A DNA stretch of 64,000 nt from CALHVX01 sp051027215 (GTDB lineage: Bacteria > Pseudomonadota > Gammaproteobacteria > Pseudomonadales > Azotimanducaceae). The notes below the pieces were generated by a model. That model did no database searches. It was not told the origin of the DNA and was given only the letters and a program-made list of their open reading frames with translations. The position numbers and the translations under genes are program-made. Each line of letters starts with the position of its first letter. Within the stretch, counting starts at the first letter, position 1. Positions 50,621-60,800 of this stretch are shown one piece after another. Location of the stretch: the NCBI GenBank assembly GCA_051027215.1, contig JBPCXR010000268.1, forward strand, positions 1-64,000. The letters run 5' to 3'.

Positions 50621-53019
50621 GGGGGCTTGTGAGCAAAGCGATGATTCAATGGCGTCGGGCCTGGCGCTTGCTATTGGTCGCGGTGGCGTTGACGCTCTGC
50701 GCCGCGCCACACGCGCAGGCCGATACGTTCACTGTCACCGACATCCGTTTGCAAGGCTTGCAACGGGTTTCGGCGGGTACAGTATTCAATATTCTGCCGC
50801 TCAAGGTGGGCGATACAGTCGACGAGATTGCTGTACGGCAGTTGATCCGGCAGTTATTTCTATCAGGCTACTTCAAAGACGTTCGCATGGCGCGCGATGA
50901 AGGCGTGCTCATCATATCTCTGGCAGAACGACCAGCCATTGAAAGCATCAAAATTGAAGGCAACAAGGCGATCAAATCTGAGGCGTTGCTGGATGGGCTA
51001 AGCCAGCAGGGCTTGCGCGAAGGCGAAATTTTCAAGCAGGCGACGCTCGAGCGAGTGGGCTTGGAACTGGAGCGGCAATACGTATCGCAGGGTAGATACG
51101 GCGCTACGATTGATACCAACGTAACCGAGTTGCCACGAAACCGCGTAGATATCAGCATTGACGTCGTCGAAGGCAAGAACTCTGGTATTCGCCACATCAA
51201 CATTGTTGGTGCTGAGGAATTCACCCAAGAGGCCTTGCTCGATGAGCTAGAGCTTAAGCACCCGAGCTTGTTTTCGTTCTATCGCAACGATGATAAGTAC
51301 TCTCGCGAGAAGCTGCAGGGCGATATCGAGAAGATCGAATCGTTCTATCGGGATCGGGGTTACGTTAAGTTTCGAGTGGTTTCCACCCAGGTCAGCATCA
51401 CCCCGGATCGGCGTCAGGTATACCTGACCATGAACATTAGTGAAGGTAGCAAGTACAACGTCCGCGATGTGAATCTCATTGGTGAGCTGAACGAGATTAG
51501 GCCAGAGGATTTGCGCTCGCTGCTGGTAGTCGGCGAAGGCCAGGTGTTCTCTCAGGCGCGGGTCACGGCATCGGAAGAGCGGATGACTCAAGCCCTGGGC
51601 AATGCTGGCTACACATTTGCCACCGCGTCCGGCGTGCCGAAAGAAAACGATGATGGCACTGTGGACGTTGAGTTTTTTGTCGACGCCGGAAAGCGGGCCT
51701 ATGTGCGCCGCGTAAGCTTTTCTGGCAATGCGCTGACTCAGGACGAAGTCATGCGCCGTGAGATGCGGCAAATGGAAGGTGGTTGGGCGTCCACTGCACT
51801 CATTGACCTGTCTAAAGTGCGGCTGGAACGCTTAGGCTACTTCAAGGGCGTCAATGTTGAGACGCCGGAGGTCGCGGGTACAGATGATCAAATTGACGTG
51901 AACTTCTCCGTCGAAGAGCAGCCATCTGGCTCCATATCAGCAACCTTTGGCTATGCCCAGGGCACCGGCTTGATCCTTGGCGGAAACTATCAGCAGAACA
52001 ATGTACTAGGCACCGGCAACAGCCTGGGCGTTGGCGTATCGTTTTCTAAATACCAAGAATCGGCAAACTTTAGTTACTTCGATCCGTACTACACCATGGA
52101 TGGCATCAGCCGCGGCTTTAACGTGTTCTACCGCAAACTGGACTATGACGAGCGCAACATTGCTCGTTACGTTACAGATTCGGTTGGCGCCGGGGTAAAT
52201 TTCGGCTTTCCTATTGGTGAGACCCGCCGGGTGAACTTTGGCTTGGTCACCGAGTACACAGACATCACACCAGGGCAATTTCCAGCCCAGGAGATCGTTG
52301 AGTTCATTCAAGAGAATGGCAACGATGCACTGAACTTTAAGGCCAACATTTCCTGGGATGCCTCCACCTTGAACCGCGGCCTCTTCCCGACTCGCGGCCG
52401 CTCCCAATCGGTTGCCATGGAAGTGGCTTTGCCCGGTAGTGATCTACAGTTCTATAAGCTGACCTACAATGCGCAGCAGTATTTTCCCATTATAGGAAAC
52501 TGGACCCTGCGTCTGCGAACCGAAATCGGTTACGGCGAAGGTTACGGCAGCACTGAAGACCTGCCGTTCTATGAGCACTTCTTTGCCGGCGGTTTCGGCT
52601 CGATCCGCGGATTCGAAAGCAGTACCTTAGGCCCTCGGACCACGGATCCCACGGTCGACCGAGATGGTAACCCCATTCCTCCCAACTTTTTTGGCGACGA
52701 AGAAGGTGATCCGTTTGGCGGCAATTTGCTGATTGAGGCCAGCGCCGAGATCATATTCCCCTTGCCGTTTGTGGAAGATAGTCGACAGTTTCGCCCAGTG
52801 ATATTTTTCGACGCCGGTAATGTGTTCAACACCAACTGTCCGTCCGTTTCGACCCGCTGTTTCGACCTGGATATCGATGAGTTCAGATATTCCGTGGGCG
52901 TCGGTGTGACCTGGTTGACTGGCCTTGGACCCATGACTTTCGGCTATTCGAAAACTTTTAATACCCAGGAATTCGACGAAGAGGAAAACTTCCAGTTTGA
53001 GTTGGGTCGAACCTTCTGA
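50617..53019 (+). CDS. bamA: Outer membrane protein assembly factor BamA
   Basis: The central subunit of the machine that folds beta-barrel proteins into the outer membrane. A signal peptide (RRAWRLLLVAVALTLCAA, cleavage after AQA) is followed by five POTRA domains (about residues 33-430) and a C-terminal barrel ending in phenylalanine (FELGRTF). The barrel holds the substrate-loop motif GSIRGFESSTLGPR. Length is about 800. ATG 50617 overlaps rseP by four bases; GTG 50629 and ATG 50641 are alternatives, and the GAGGGGG at 50619-50625 does not settle the choice. Confidence 0.96.
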   Translation: MRGLVSKAMIQWRRAWRLLLVAVALTLCAAPHAQADTFTVTDIRLQGLQRVSAGTVFNILPLKVGDTVDEIAVRQLIRQLFLSGYFKDVRMARDEGVLIISLAERPAIESIKIEGNKAIKSEALLDGLSQQGLREGEIFKQATLERVGLELERQYVSQGRYGATIDTNVTELPRNRVDISIDVVEGKNSGIRHINIVGAEEFTQEALLDELELKHPSLFSFYRNDDKYSREKLQGDIEKIESFYRDRGYVKFRVVSTQVSITPDRRQVYLTMNISEGSKYNVRDVNLIGELNEIRPEDLRSLLVVGEGQVFSQARVTASEERMTQALGNAGYTFATASGVPKENDDGTVDVEFFVDAGKRAYVRRVSFSGNALTQDEVMRREMRQMEGGWASTALIDLSKVRLERLGYFKGVNVETPEVAGTDDQIDVNFSVEEQPSGSISATFGYAQGTGLILGGNYQQNNVLGTGNSLGVGVSFSKYQESANFSYFDPYYTMDGISRGFNVFYRKLDYDERNIARYVTDSVGAGVNFGFPIGETRRVNFGLVTEYTDITPGQFPAQEIVEFIQENGNDALNFKANISWDASTLNRGLFPTRGRSQSVAMEVALPGSDLQFYKLTYNAQQYFPIIGNWTLRLRTEIGYGEGYGSTEDLPFYEHFFAGGFGSIRGFESSTLGPRTTDPTVDRDGNPIPPNFFGDEEGDPFGGNLLIEASAEIIFPLPFVEDSRQFRPVIFFDAGNVFNTNCPSVSTRCFDLDIDEFRYSVGVGVTWLTGLGPMTFGYSKTFNTQEFDEEENFQFELGRTF

Positions 53020-53088
53020 TTAGAATGCGCGGCCAAATCGCGCAACACCAAATAAGTTCACAGATTCCCATTGCGGGATTCTCATTAC

Positions 53089-53093
53089 AGGAG
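53089..53093 (+). promoter_or_regulatory. Ribosome binding site deciding the skp start
   Basis: AGGAG lies seven bases before TTG 53101. This favours TTG 53101 over the upstream in-frame start at 53071, and the protein then begins directly with its signal peptide. Confidence 0.75.
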
Positions 53094-53100
53094 ATGTAAG

Positions 53101-53607
53101 TTGGTTTCAAAATTCATCAAATGGTCACTTTTTTCACTTGCGCTGGTGGCCGGCACAGCGGTTGCTGAGCTTAAGATCGTAGTGCTCGACACTCAGCGAG
53201 CGCTGGCGGAAAGCGAGGAAGCCAAGGCCCTGATCGAAAAGATCAACAGTGAGCTCAAAGCTGAACAGGACGAAGTCCAGTCGCTAGGCGAGTCAATTCG
53301 TGCGCTGAACGAAAAGCTCGGCAAGGACGGTGAGGTAATGAGCGCGGCGGAGAAACGCAAGGCGCAAAAGGAAATTGAAGACAAGCAGATCGACTACCAA
53401 TTTCTGGTGAACAAGTTACAGAAAGAGGTGAATGATCGTCGCAATGAGCTTTTGCAACAGATGGTGCCTAAAGTAGACGCTGTATTGAAGGACCTCATCG
53501 CCACCGAAGGCTACGACATGATATTGGAGCGAGGCAGCCTACGCTATGCCAATACCAAACATGACATTACCCGCAAAGTCACAGAGAAGCTCAACGCTAA
53601 GCGCTAG
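53101..53607 (+). CDS. skp: Periplasmic chaperone Skp/OmpH
   Basis: Holds unfolded outer-membrane proteins on their way to BamA. From TTG 53101 the protein has 168 residues: a signal peptide (FIKWSLFSLALVAGTAVA) and a mature part that opens with the conserved strand LKIVVLDTQRALAES. Long charged helices follow that form the trimeric tentacles, and it ends with a return strand (YDMILERGSLRYAN). It lies between bamA and lpxD as usual. Confidence 0.93.
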   Translation: MVSKFIKWSLFSLALVAGTAVAELKIVVLDTQRALAESEEAKALIEKINSELKAEQDEVQSLGESIRALNEKLGKDGEVMSAAEKRKAQKEIEDKQIDYQFLVNKLQKEVNDRRNELLQQMVPKVDAVLKDLIATEGYDMILERGSLRYANTKHDITRKVTEKLNAKR

Positions 53608-53619
53608 CGGATCAGCGGA

Positions 53620-54672
53620 GTGACGCCGAGCGTGACTGCCTTGCCAAGCTTTACCCTGAGTGAGCTGGCGCAGGAGCTCGGCGTGACCTGGGTTGGTGAT
53701 GGTGAACTCGTCATCACCGGTATCGGCAGCCTCGCCGAGGCTGATGTCGAGCAACTGAGCCACTACTCGAGCAGTACCTACCGCGATGATCTACAGCGCA
53801 GCAGCGCTGGAGCGGTGATCCTGCGTTCCGAAGATCGCGATTTGTGGCCGCGCTCGGCGCTGCTGGCGGCGAATCCATACCTTACCTATGCACGCGCCAG
53901 CCAACTGTTTCGGGTTGTTGAGCCGCTGACAGCGGGCATCCACCAAAGTGCTGAGGTAGATCCCAGCGCGCAGATTGATCCCAGTGCTGAGATACAAGCT
54001 CACGTAAGAATCGGGCCGCGTTCTCGAGTTGCCGCTGGGGTGCGGGTCCGCGCGGGTGCGGTGGTGGGCGCGGATTGCGTCGTTGGTCAGGACACTGAGT
54101 TAATGGCGAATTCAACTCTGGACGATCGAGTCAGCATTGGCGCTCGAGGCATCGTTCACAGCGGTGCAGTCATCGGTGCGGAGGGATTCGGATTCACCCC
54201 AGATGAGCAGGGCCAGTGGCAAGCTATTGCGCAATTGGGAGGTGTACGCATTGGCGATGATGTCAGCATCGGCGCCAACACCACTATCGATCGAGGCGCA
54301 CTGGACGATACGGTGATTGGCGTTGGGGTAAAGATTGATAATCAGTGCCAGGTCGGCCACAACTGCAAGATTGGCGATCACACCCTAATCTGCGGCTGCG
54401 TTGGCATTGTTGGTAGTACCACCATTGGTCGCCACTGTGTCCTGGCAGGCGGTAGCGGTATTGGCGGTGACCAGCCTGTGAGCCTGTGTGATCAAGTGGT
54501 AGTGACCGCCATGACGCTGATTTCCCAATCCATATCGGAACCTGGCGTTTACTCCGGCGCTGTGCTGCACGCGCCGAACAGGGAATGGAAGCGCAATGCC
54601 TTACGCTACCGGCATTTGGATCAGATGCATCGGCGCTTGCGTCGGCTCGAGCGCAACGAGCCCGCCGAATGA
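53620..54672 (+). CDS. lpxD: UDP-3-O-acylglucosamine N-acyltransferase
   Basis: The third step of lipid A synthesis, adding a second hydroxyacyl chain. An N-terminal uridine-binding domain (about residues 1-100) precedes a left-handed beta-helix of hexapeptide repeats. The catalytic histidine lies in QVGHNCKIGDH near residue 246. At 350 residues it is normal. The start is GTG 53620; a GTG four codons later is also possible. fabZ follows after 83 bases. Confidence 0.95.
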   Translation: MTPSVTALPSFTLSELAQELGVTWVGDGELVITGIGSLAEADVEQLSHYSSSTYRDDLQRSSAGAVILRSEDRDLWPRSALLAANPYLTYARASQLFRVVEPLTAGIHQSAEVDPSAQIDPSAEIQAHVRIGPRSRVAAGVRVRAGAVVGADCVVGQDTELMANSTLDDRVSIGARGIVHSGAVIGAEGFGFTPDEQGQWQAIAQLGGVRIGDDVSIGANTTIDRGALDDTVIGVGVKIDNQCQVGHNCKIGDHTLICGCVGIVGSTTIGRHCVLAGGSGIGGDQPVSLCDQVVVTAMTLISQSISEPGVYSGAVLHAPNREWKRNALRYRHLDQMHRRLRRLERNEPAE

Positions 54673-54755
54673 GCATCCCGCGCTGCGATACAGGGCGATC
54701 TCTGAGACAATAGCTGCTGAACTTCGTTGCGGACACGGACTAGGGCAGATCTTCC

Positions 54756-55205
54756 ATGGAAAACACCGTCAAAGACGTTAATGAACTGTTTGAGTATCTG
54801 CCGCACCGGTATCCGTTCTTGTTGGTCGATCGGGTCACAGCGTTGCATCCGGGCGAGTGGGTGGCGGGGTACAAGAACGTCACGATCAATGAGCAGTTTT
54901 TTAATGGGCATTTTCCCGGTCATCCGATCATGCCGGGTGTGCTGATCGTCGAAGCCATGGCGCAGCTGTCTGGCGTATTGGCGTTCGAAACCAAGCAGCG
55001 ACGACCTGCGGATGGGTTCATCTACTATCTCGCGGGTACCGATCGCACGCGTTTCAAACGCCCGGTCGTTCCTGGTGATCAGCTGCTGATGCGCAGCGAA
55101 CTGAAGGCGGATAAACGCGGAGTCATGAAGTTCATCTGTGAAGCGAGGGTCGACGATGCCGTTGCCTGCTCTACAGAAATCACTTGCATGGAGCGATCGT
55201 TATAG
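54756..55205 (+). CDS. fabZ: 3-hydroxyacyl-ACP dehydratase FabZ
   Basis: Dehydrates 3-hydroxyacyl-ACP in fatty acid synthesis and competes with LpxA for the same substrate. The hotdog-fold motifs are LPHRYPFLLVDRV and the catalytic FFNGHFPGHPIMPGVLIVEA. At 149 residues it is standard. Its stop overlaps the lpxA GTG by one base. Confidence 0.97.
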   Translation: MENTVKDVNELFEYLPHRYPFLLVDRVTALHPGEWVAGYKNVTINEQFFNGHFPGHPIMPGVLIVEAMAQLSGVLAFETKQRRPADGFIYYLAGTDRTRFKRPVVPGDQLLMRSELKADKRGVMKFICEARVDDAVACSTEITCMERSL

Positions 55206-56008
55206 TGGTTGCTGCGGTACCGCCAGAAATCGACGCCCGGGCGATCGTTGATCCTAGTGCAAAATTAGGTAAAGACGTCAGCATCGGCCCTTGGACCGTG
55301 ATTGGTCCCGACGTCGAGCTGGGTGACGGCTGTTGGGTCGGGCCACATGTAGTCATCAAAGGGCCTGCCAGCATTGGTGCACACAACAAGATTTATCAGT
55401 TCTCGTCTGTGGGCGAAGACACGCCGGCCTTTGCCTATCAGGGTGAACCGACCCGGTTGATCATGGGCGACCATAATGTGGTGCGCGAAGGTGTAACGAT
55501 ACATCGTGGAACTGTGCAGGATAACGGCGAAACCGTGATTGGGAATCACTGCCTATTCATGGCTTATGTACACGTTGGGCATGACTGTATTGTGGGTGAC
55601 CATGTGATCATGGCGAACAATGCTGGACTTGCTGGCCACGTGAGCGTTGGCGACTATGCGAATTTTGGGGGCTTTGCAGCGGTGCCTCAGTATCGTGGAA
55701 TCGGAGCCTATACTCATATCGGCGGCATGAGTCTGGTGCTGAAGGACGTGCCGGCTTACATGACCGTAAGCGGCAACCCAGCCAGTGCCATTGGCTTGAA
55801 TCTAGAAGGCATGAAGCGGCGTGGTTACGACCAAGCCCGCATCGATGCGCTGAAGCAAGCCCACAAGATTGTCTATAGGGAAGGGCGTACTACCAAGGAC
55901 GCATTGCAGGCGCTGACCGAGCTGTCTGCTAGCGATGAAGCAGTGGCTCGCTTTACAGAGTCTATTCGCACGTCCAAAGCCGGCATCATTCGTCCTCGGT
56001 CTGACTGA
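55205..56008 (+). CDS. lpxA: UDP-N-acetylglucosamine acyltransferase
   Basis: The first step of lipid A synthesis. Hexapeptide repeats of the left-handed beta-helix run from IDARAIVDPSAKLG onward. The catalytic histidine is in AYVHVGHDCIVGDH, and the helical C-terminal domain contains GLNLEGMKRRGYDQARIDAL (one motif). GTG 55205 gives 267 residues and the family N-terminus; a TTG at 55184 would extend into fabZ. Confidence 0.95.
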   Translation: MVAAVPPEIDARAIVDPSAKLGKDVSIGPWTVIGPDVELGDGCWVGPHVVIKGPASIGAHNKIYQFSSVGEDTPAFAYQGEPTRLIMGDHNVVREGVTIHRGTVQDNGETVIGNHCLFMAYVHVGHDCIVGDHVIMANNAGLAGHVSVGDYANFGGFAAVPQYRGIGAYTHIGGMSLVLKDVPAYMTVSGNPASAIGLNLEGMKRRGYDQARIDALKQAHKIVYREGRTTKDALQALTELSASDEAVARFTESIRTSKAGIIRPRSD

Positions 56009-56009
56009 G

Positions 56010-57188
56010 GTGTCTGCCGAAAGCCGGCCACTGGTGCTTGGCATGGTTGCCGGAGAAGCGTCCGGAGATTTACTTGGCGCGGGAGTGCTCAAAGGGCTTA
56101 AGCAGCTAGGGGCGCAGGTCAAGGCGGTAGGTATCGGCGGGCCGGCGATGTTGGCAGAGGGTTTGGAGCCGCTTGCAGACATGGACCAGTTGGCGGTGAA
56201 TGGCTTTGCAGAACCGCTGGCTAGGCTACCTTCGCTAGTGAAGCTACTTAGAATGTTGCGCCGGGAGTTTGTTGAGCGCGGCGTCGATGGGTTCCTCGGT
56301 GTGGATTTCAATGTCTTTAATTTTCTTCTTGAACGCGGGTTAAAGCGTCGTGGTATTCCCACAGCCCACTATGTCAGTCCATCGGTGTACGCCTGGCGTC
56401 GGGGTCGGGTGAAGCGAATAGCACGTTCGACTGATCTGTTGCTGGCGTTGTATCCCTTCGAACAAGCGCTCTATGCTGAAACCGACGTGCAGGTCGCTTA
56501 CGTTGGACATCCCCTGGCCGACAGTATTGAGCTGGATGCTGGTTCTGCTGCGAATCGTCAACTGGCGCGCCAAGCACTACAGATTCCCGACGGGCATCGC
56601 TGCATCGCACTATTGCCTGGCAGTCGTGGCGGTGAACTGAGGCAAATGCTGCCGCTGTTTTTGGACGCTGCGAGTCGACTAAATACAGCTCTGCAGCCGG
56701 TGACCTTCGTCTTGCCGAGTCCTCGGAGCATGCTGCGTGAGCAGATCCAGCAAGCGTTGCTGCAATATCCGCAGCTCAGTGTCGTAGTGGATCCGGAACC
56801 GGCGCGGCGGGCCCTAACCGCAGCAGAAGCGGCATTGGTGAAGTCAGGTACATCAACATTGGAAGCCCTGCTGCTGCGCTGTCCTATGGTCGTCAGCTAT
56901 CGGCTTGGTGGCTTCAGCTATCAGGTGGTCCGACGCTTGTTACGCACGCCCTATATTGCACTGCCCAACATTCTGGCGCAGCGGGCTCTGGTTCCCGAGG
57001 TGCTACAGAACGAGGCGACCCCTGACCGCCTCGCAACCTGCTTACTGGAGCAGTTGGATCGGGTGGCGGCAGGGGATGAGTACCAGAACAGTAGCCGCTT
57101 GCTGCACGAAAGTTTGCGTTGCGATGCGAATCTGCGCGCTGCCACAGCACTGTTAAGTTTTTTGCGTCCCCAGGGGCAAGTTGCATGA
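56010..57188 (+). CDS. lpxB: Lipid A disaccharide synthase
   Basis: Joins UDP-diacylglucosamine and lipid X. The N-terminal GMVAGEASGDLLGAGVLKGL (one motif), the acidic GVDFNVFNF, then AHYVSPSVYAWRRGR and LPGSRGGELRQMLP identify it. GTG 56010, one base after the lpxA stop, gives 392 residues; the frame stays open into lpxA but without homology. It overlaps rnhB by four bases (ATGA). Confidence 0.95.
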   Translation: MSAESRPLVLGMVAGEASGDLLGAGVLKGLKQLGAQVKAVGIGGPAMLAEGLEPLADMDQLAVNGFAEPLARLPSLVKLLRMLRREFVERGVDGFLGVDFNVFNFLLERGLKRRGIPTAHYVSPSVYAWRRGRVKRIARSTDLLLALYPFEQALYAETDVQVAYVGHPLADSIELDAGSAANRQLARQALQIPDGHRCIALLPGSRGGELRQMLPLFLDAASRLNTALQPVTFVLPSPRSMLREQIQQALLQYPQLSVVVDPEPARRALTAAEAALVKSGTSTLEALLLRCPMVVSYRLGGFSYQVVRRLLRTPYIALPNILAQRALVPEVLQNEATPDRLATCLLEQLDRVAAGDEYQNSSRLLHESLRCDANLRAATALLSFLRPQGQVA

Positions 57189-57838
57189 GTCTGTTTGACC
57201 CGACCACACCTGCTGCGGCGCTGCAGATGCGCCATTGGCGGCGCACCGGGCTCGCTGGGGTGGACGAAGCCGGGCGAGGTCCGCTTGCTGGTCCGGTATG
57301 CGCCGCTGCCGTCCAACTACCCCAAGGCTTTGCGCCGGAGCTAGGGCGAGATTCAAAAGTGCTCAGTGCGACTGCGCGTGCAAATGCGGCTGTGGTGATT
57401 GAGGATCAGGCATTAGCTTTCGGTGTCGGTTGGGCCAGCGTCGAGGAGATCGATGCACAGAACATCCTGCAGGCCACCTATCTTGCGATGCGGCGTGCGT
57501 TGCAATCGATGAACCAGCGCTGTAGCCAGGTTCTAGTGGACGGTAACCGGCTGCCGCCGCTGGAAGATTTGTGCGAAGGTGCACATGCGGTGATCAAGGG
57601 CGATGGCTTGATTGCTGAGATTGGCGCCGCATCAATCCTGGCAAAGGTGGCACGAGACGAGTACATGGAACGAATGGATCAAACCTACCCGGGCTACGGC
57701 TTTGCTCAGCATAAGGGTTATGGAACCCGTGCCCACCAGCAAGCGTTGCTCGCGTTGGGACCGTGCCCGCTGCATCGACGTAGTTTTGCCCCAGTCCGTG
57801 CCGCGCTGGCGCACCAACAAGCGGAGTGTGCGCAGTGA
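57185..57838 (+). CDS. rnhB: Ribonuclease HII
   Basis: Cleaves RNA in RNA-DNA hybrids and removes single ribonucleotides from DNA. The catalytic motif GVDEAGRGPLAGPV is near residue 25, and ILAKVARDEYM with its acidic residues near 155. ATG 57185 gives 217 residues. The extended frame from 57119 runs inside lpxB and is not supported. It overlaps dnaE as GTGA. Confidence 0.95.
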   Translation: MSLFDPTTPAAALQMRHWRRTGLAGVDEAGRGPLAGPVCAAAVQLPQGFAPELGRDSKVLSATARANAAVVIEDQALAFGVGWASVEEIDAQNILQATYLAMRRALQSMNQRCSQVLVDGNRLPPLEDLCEGAHAVIKGDGLIAEIGAASILAKVARDEYMERMDQTYPGYGFAQHKGYGTRAHQQALLALGPCPLHRRSFAPVRAALAHQQAECAQ

Positions 57839-60800
57839 ACGAGGCCTCCCAGGGTCCGGGGTTCGTCCACTTGCGAGTGCATAGCGAGTACTCGTTGGCC
57901 GATGGCATTGTTCGGGTCAAACCGCTGGCGAAACAGGTAGCTGCAGCAGGTATGGCAGCCGTAGCGTTGACCGATCTCGGCAACTTGTTCGGCTTGGTGA
58001 AGTTCTATCAGGCTTGTATCGGCGCCGGGGTAAAGCCCATTGTCGGTGCCGATCTGAGTTTTCCGCTAGAAGATGGCGCCCAAGCTCGAGTGACTGTGTT
58101 GGCGCAAAATGAAGTGGGCTATCAAAACCTCATTCGTCTGGTTTCCGCAGGTTACGTCGATTCGGATGACTATGGCCGTGTTACTCGAGAACAAATTAAG
58201 GAGCATAACGCGGGTTTGCTGCTGCTCAGCGGTGGGCTGTATGGCGACATTGGCCAGGCACTGATTAAGGATGACTTAGTTAGCGCGCGGACCTTAGCCC
58301 TGGACTGGGCTGCCAGCTTCGACAACCGCTGCTACCTGGAGCTTACCCGCAGCGGCCGTAGCGCCGAGGAGGGCTACGTGCGGCAAGCTGTGGCGCTGGC
58401 TGCGGCGCTGGATCTGCCGGTGGTGGCCACCAACGATGTTTGTTTTTTGAACGAGGACGACTTCGAGGCCCATGAAACCCGAGTCTGCATTCACGAAGGT
58501 CGAGTGTTGGATGATCCACGGCGGGAACGGCGCTATTCAGCGCAGCAATACCTGTGCAGCGAGGAAGAGATGGCCCGTAGATTTCACGATCTACCGGCGG
58601 CGCTCGCTAACAGCGTAGAGATTGCCCAGCGCTGCAATGTGCAGCTATCTCTAGGCCAATACTACTTGCCCAATTATCCGGTACCCGAAGGCGTCACGCT
58701 GGCAGAGTTTCTGCAACAGTGCGCGAGCGACGGTTTGCAGCAACGCTTAGCCGCGCGAAGCGAGGCTCTGCGTTTTAGCCCCGAGGACTACGCGAACCGG
58801 CTCGATTTTGAGCTGAACGTGATTAATCAGATGGGCTTTCCCGGCTACTTTTTAATCGTTATGGAATTTATTCAATGGGCTAAGGCCAACGGCATTCCGG
58901 TTGGTCCGGGTCGTGGCAGTGGTGCCGGATCGCTGGTGGCGTTCGCCCTAGGCATTACTGATCTAGACCCGCTGGATTATGACCTGCTGTTTGAGCGGTT
59001 CCTGAATCCAGAGCGGGTCTCCATGCCGGACTTTGACGTGGATTTCTGCATGGAAGGTCGTGACAAAGTGATCGCCCACGTGGCCGAACGCTACGGTCAG
59101 AATGCCGTTAGTCAGATCATCACTTTTGGAACCATGGCGGCCAAAGCAGTGGTACGGGATGTGGCCAGAGTGCAGGGCAAGCCCTACGGTTTGGCAGATA
59201 AGCTCTCGAAGCTGATTCCGTTCGAGGTGGGCATGACCCTGGCCAAAGCTGTAGAAACCACAGAAGAGCTGCGGCAGTTCATTGATGACAGCGAAGAAGT
59301 TAATGAAATCATGGAGATGGCTTACAAACTTGAAGGCGTTGTCCGCAATGTAGGACGCCATGCTGGTGGGGTAGTGATCGCGCCATCGGCGCTCACAGAT
59401 TTCGTACCGCTATACCGTGAAGATCAGGGCGTCGGCTTGGTCTCGCAGTTCGACAAAGACGATGTAGAACAGGCTGGACTGGTGAAGTTCGATTTTCTCG
59501 GCCTGAAAACCCTGACTATTATCGATTGGGCGGTACAGGCAGTTAACGCAGCGCTGCCACAGGGAGCACAGCCACTGGACATTGATCGGCTGCCGTTGGA
59601 CGATCCCGCGACCTTCGAATTGCTGCGCAAAGCTGAAACCACTGGCGTGTTTCAGCTTGAATCTCGAGGCATGAAAGACCTGATCCGCAGGCTCTTGCCA
59701 GACACCATCGAAGACATCATTGCGTTGGTCGCGTTGTTTCGGCCAGGACCACTGCAGTCCGGGGCCGTGGACGACTTCATTGATCGCAAGCATGGTCGGG
59801 CGTCTGTAACCGTACCCCATCCCAGTATTAGCGAAGTGCTAAGCGGCACTTACGGCGTCATTTTGTATCAGGAACAAGTGATGCAAATTGCCCAGGTGCT
59901 GGCTGGATTCACGCTGGGTCAAGCAGACCTATTACGCCGGGCCATGGGCAAGAAAAAGCCCGAAGAGATGGCCAAGGTGCGTGAGCAGTTCGTTAGCGGC
60001 GCCACTGAGCGTGAGGTTGACGCTACCCTCACCGGTGAAATTTTCGACACCATGGAGAAGTTTGCTGGATACGCATTCAACAAATCCCACAGCGCCACGT
60101 ACGCGTTGGTGTCGTTTCAGACCGCCTGGTTAAAGACTCACTATCCTGCTCAGTTCATGGCGGCGACGCTGTCAGCAGACATGCAGAACACTGACAAGAT
60201 AGTCACTCTGGTGGATGAATCCCGGCGCATGGGGGTGGAGCTGCAGCCACCCTGTGTGAACAGAAGTTTGTACCGCTTCGCCGCGTCGGGGGACGTTCCA
60301 GCGCCGGCGCAGCTGAGTGCAACAGCCTGCCCGGAGCCAGGGGTGGTGCTGTATGGCCTCGGCGCGATCAAAGGTGTCGGTGAAGGGCCGGTTAGCAGCA
60401 TCATCGAGGCGCGCAACGAAGGCGGAGCATTCGAATCGTTGGCAGACTTCTGTGCCAGGGTCGACAGCAAGCGTGCAAACAAGCGAGTGCTTGAGGCGTT
60501 GATCCGAGCGGGTGCCTTGGATGCGTTGGTGCCTGGCGAGCCAAGCATGGACCAGGCGCGCGCGCAGCTGCTTGCTGATCTGCCAGCCGCCATGCAGGGG
60601 GCCGAGCAGTCAGCGCGCAATTCCGAGCTTGGGATCAGCGATCTATTTGGCGCAGACCCCAGCGAATCGCTGACGCCGGCGGTGACCAAATTTGCTGCAC
60701 CGCTACCCAAGCGAGATCGCCTTGAAGGAGAAAAAGAGGCGCTGGGCTTGTACTTGAGTGGCCATCCAATCGATGAGTACCTTGAGGAGATTGGCCAGAT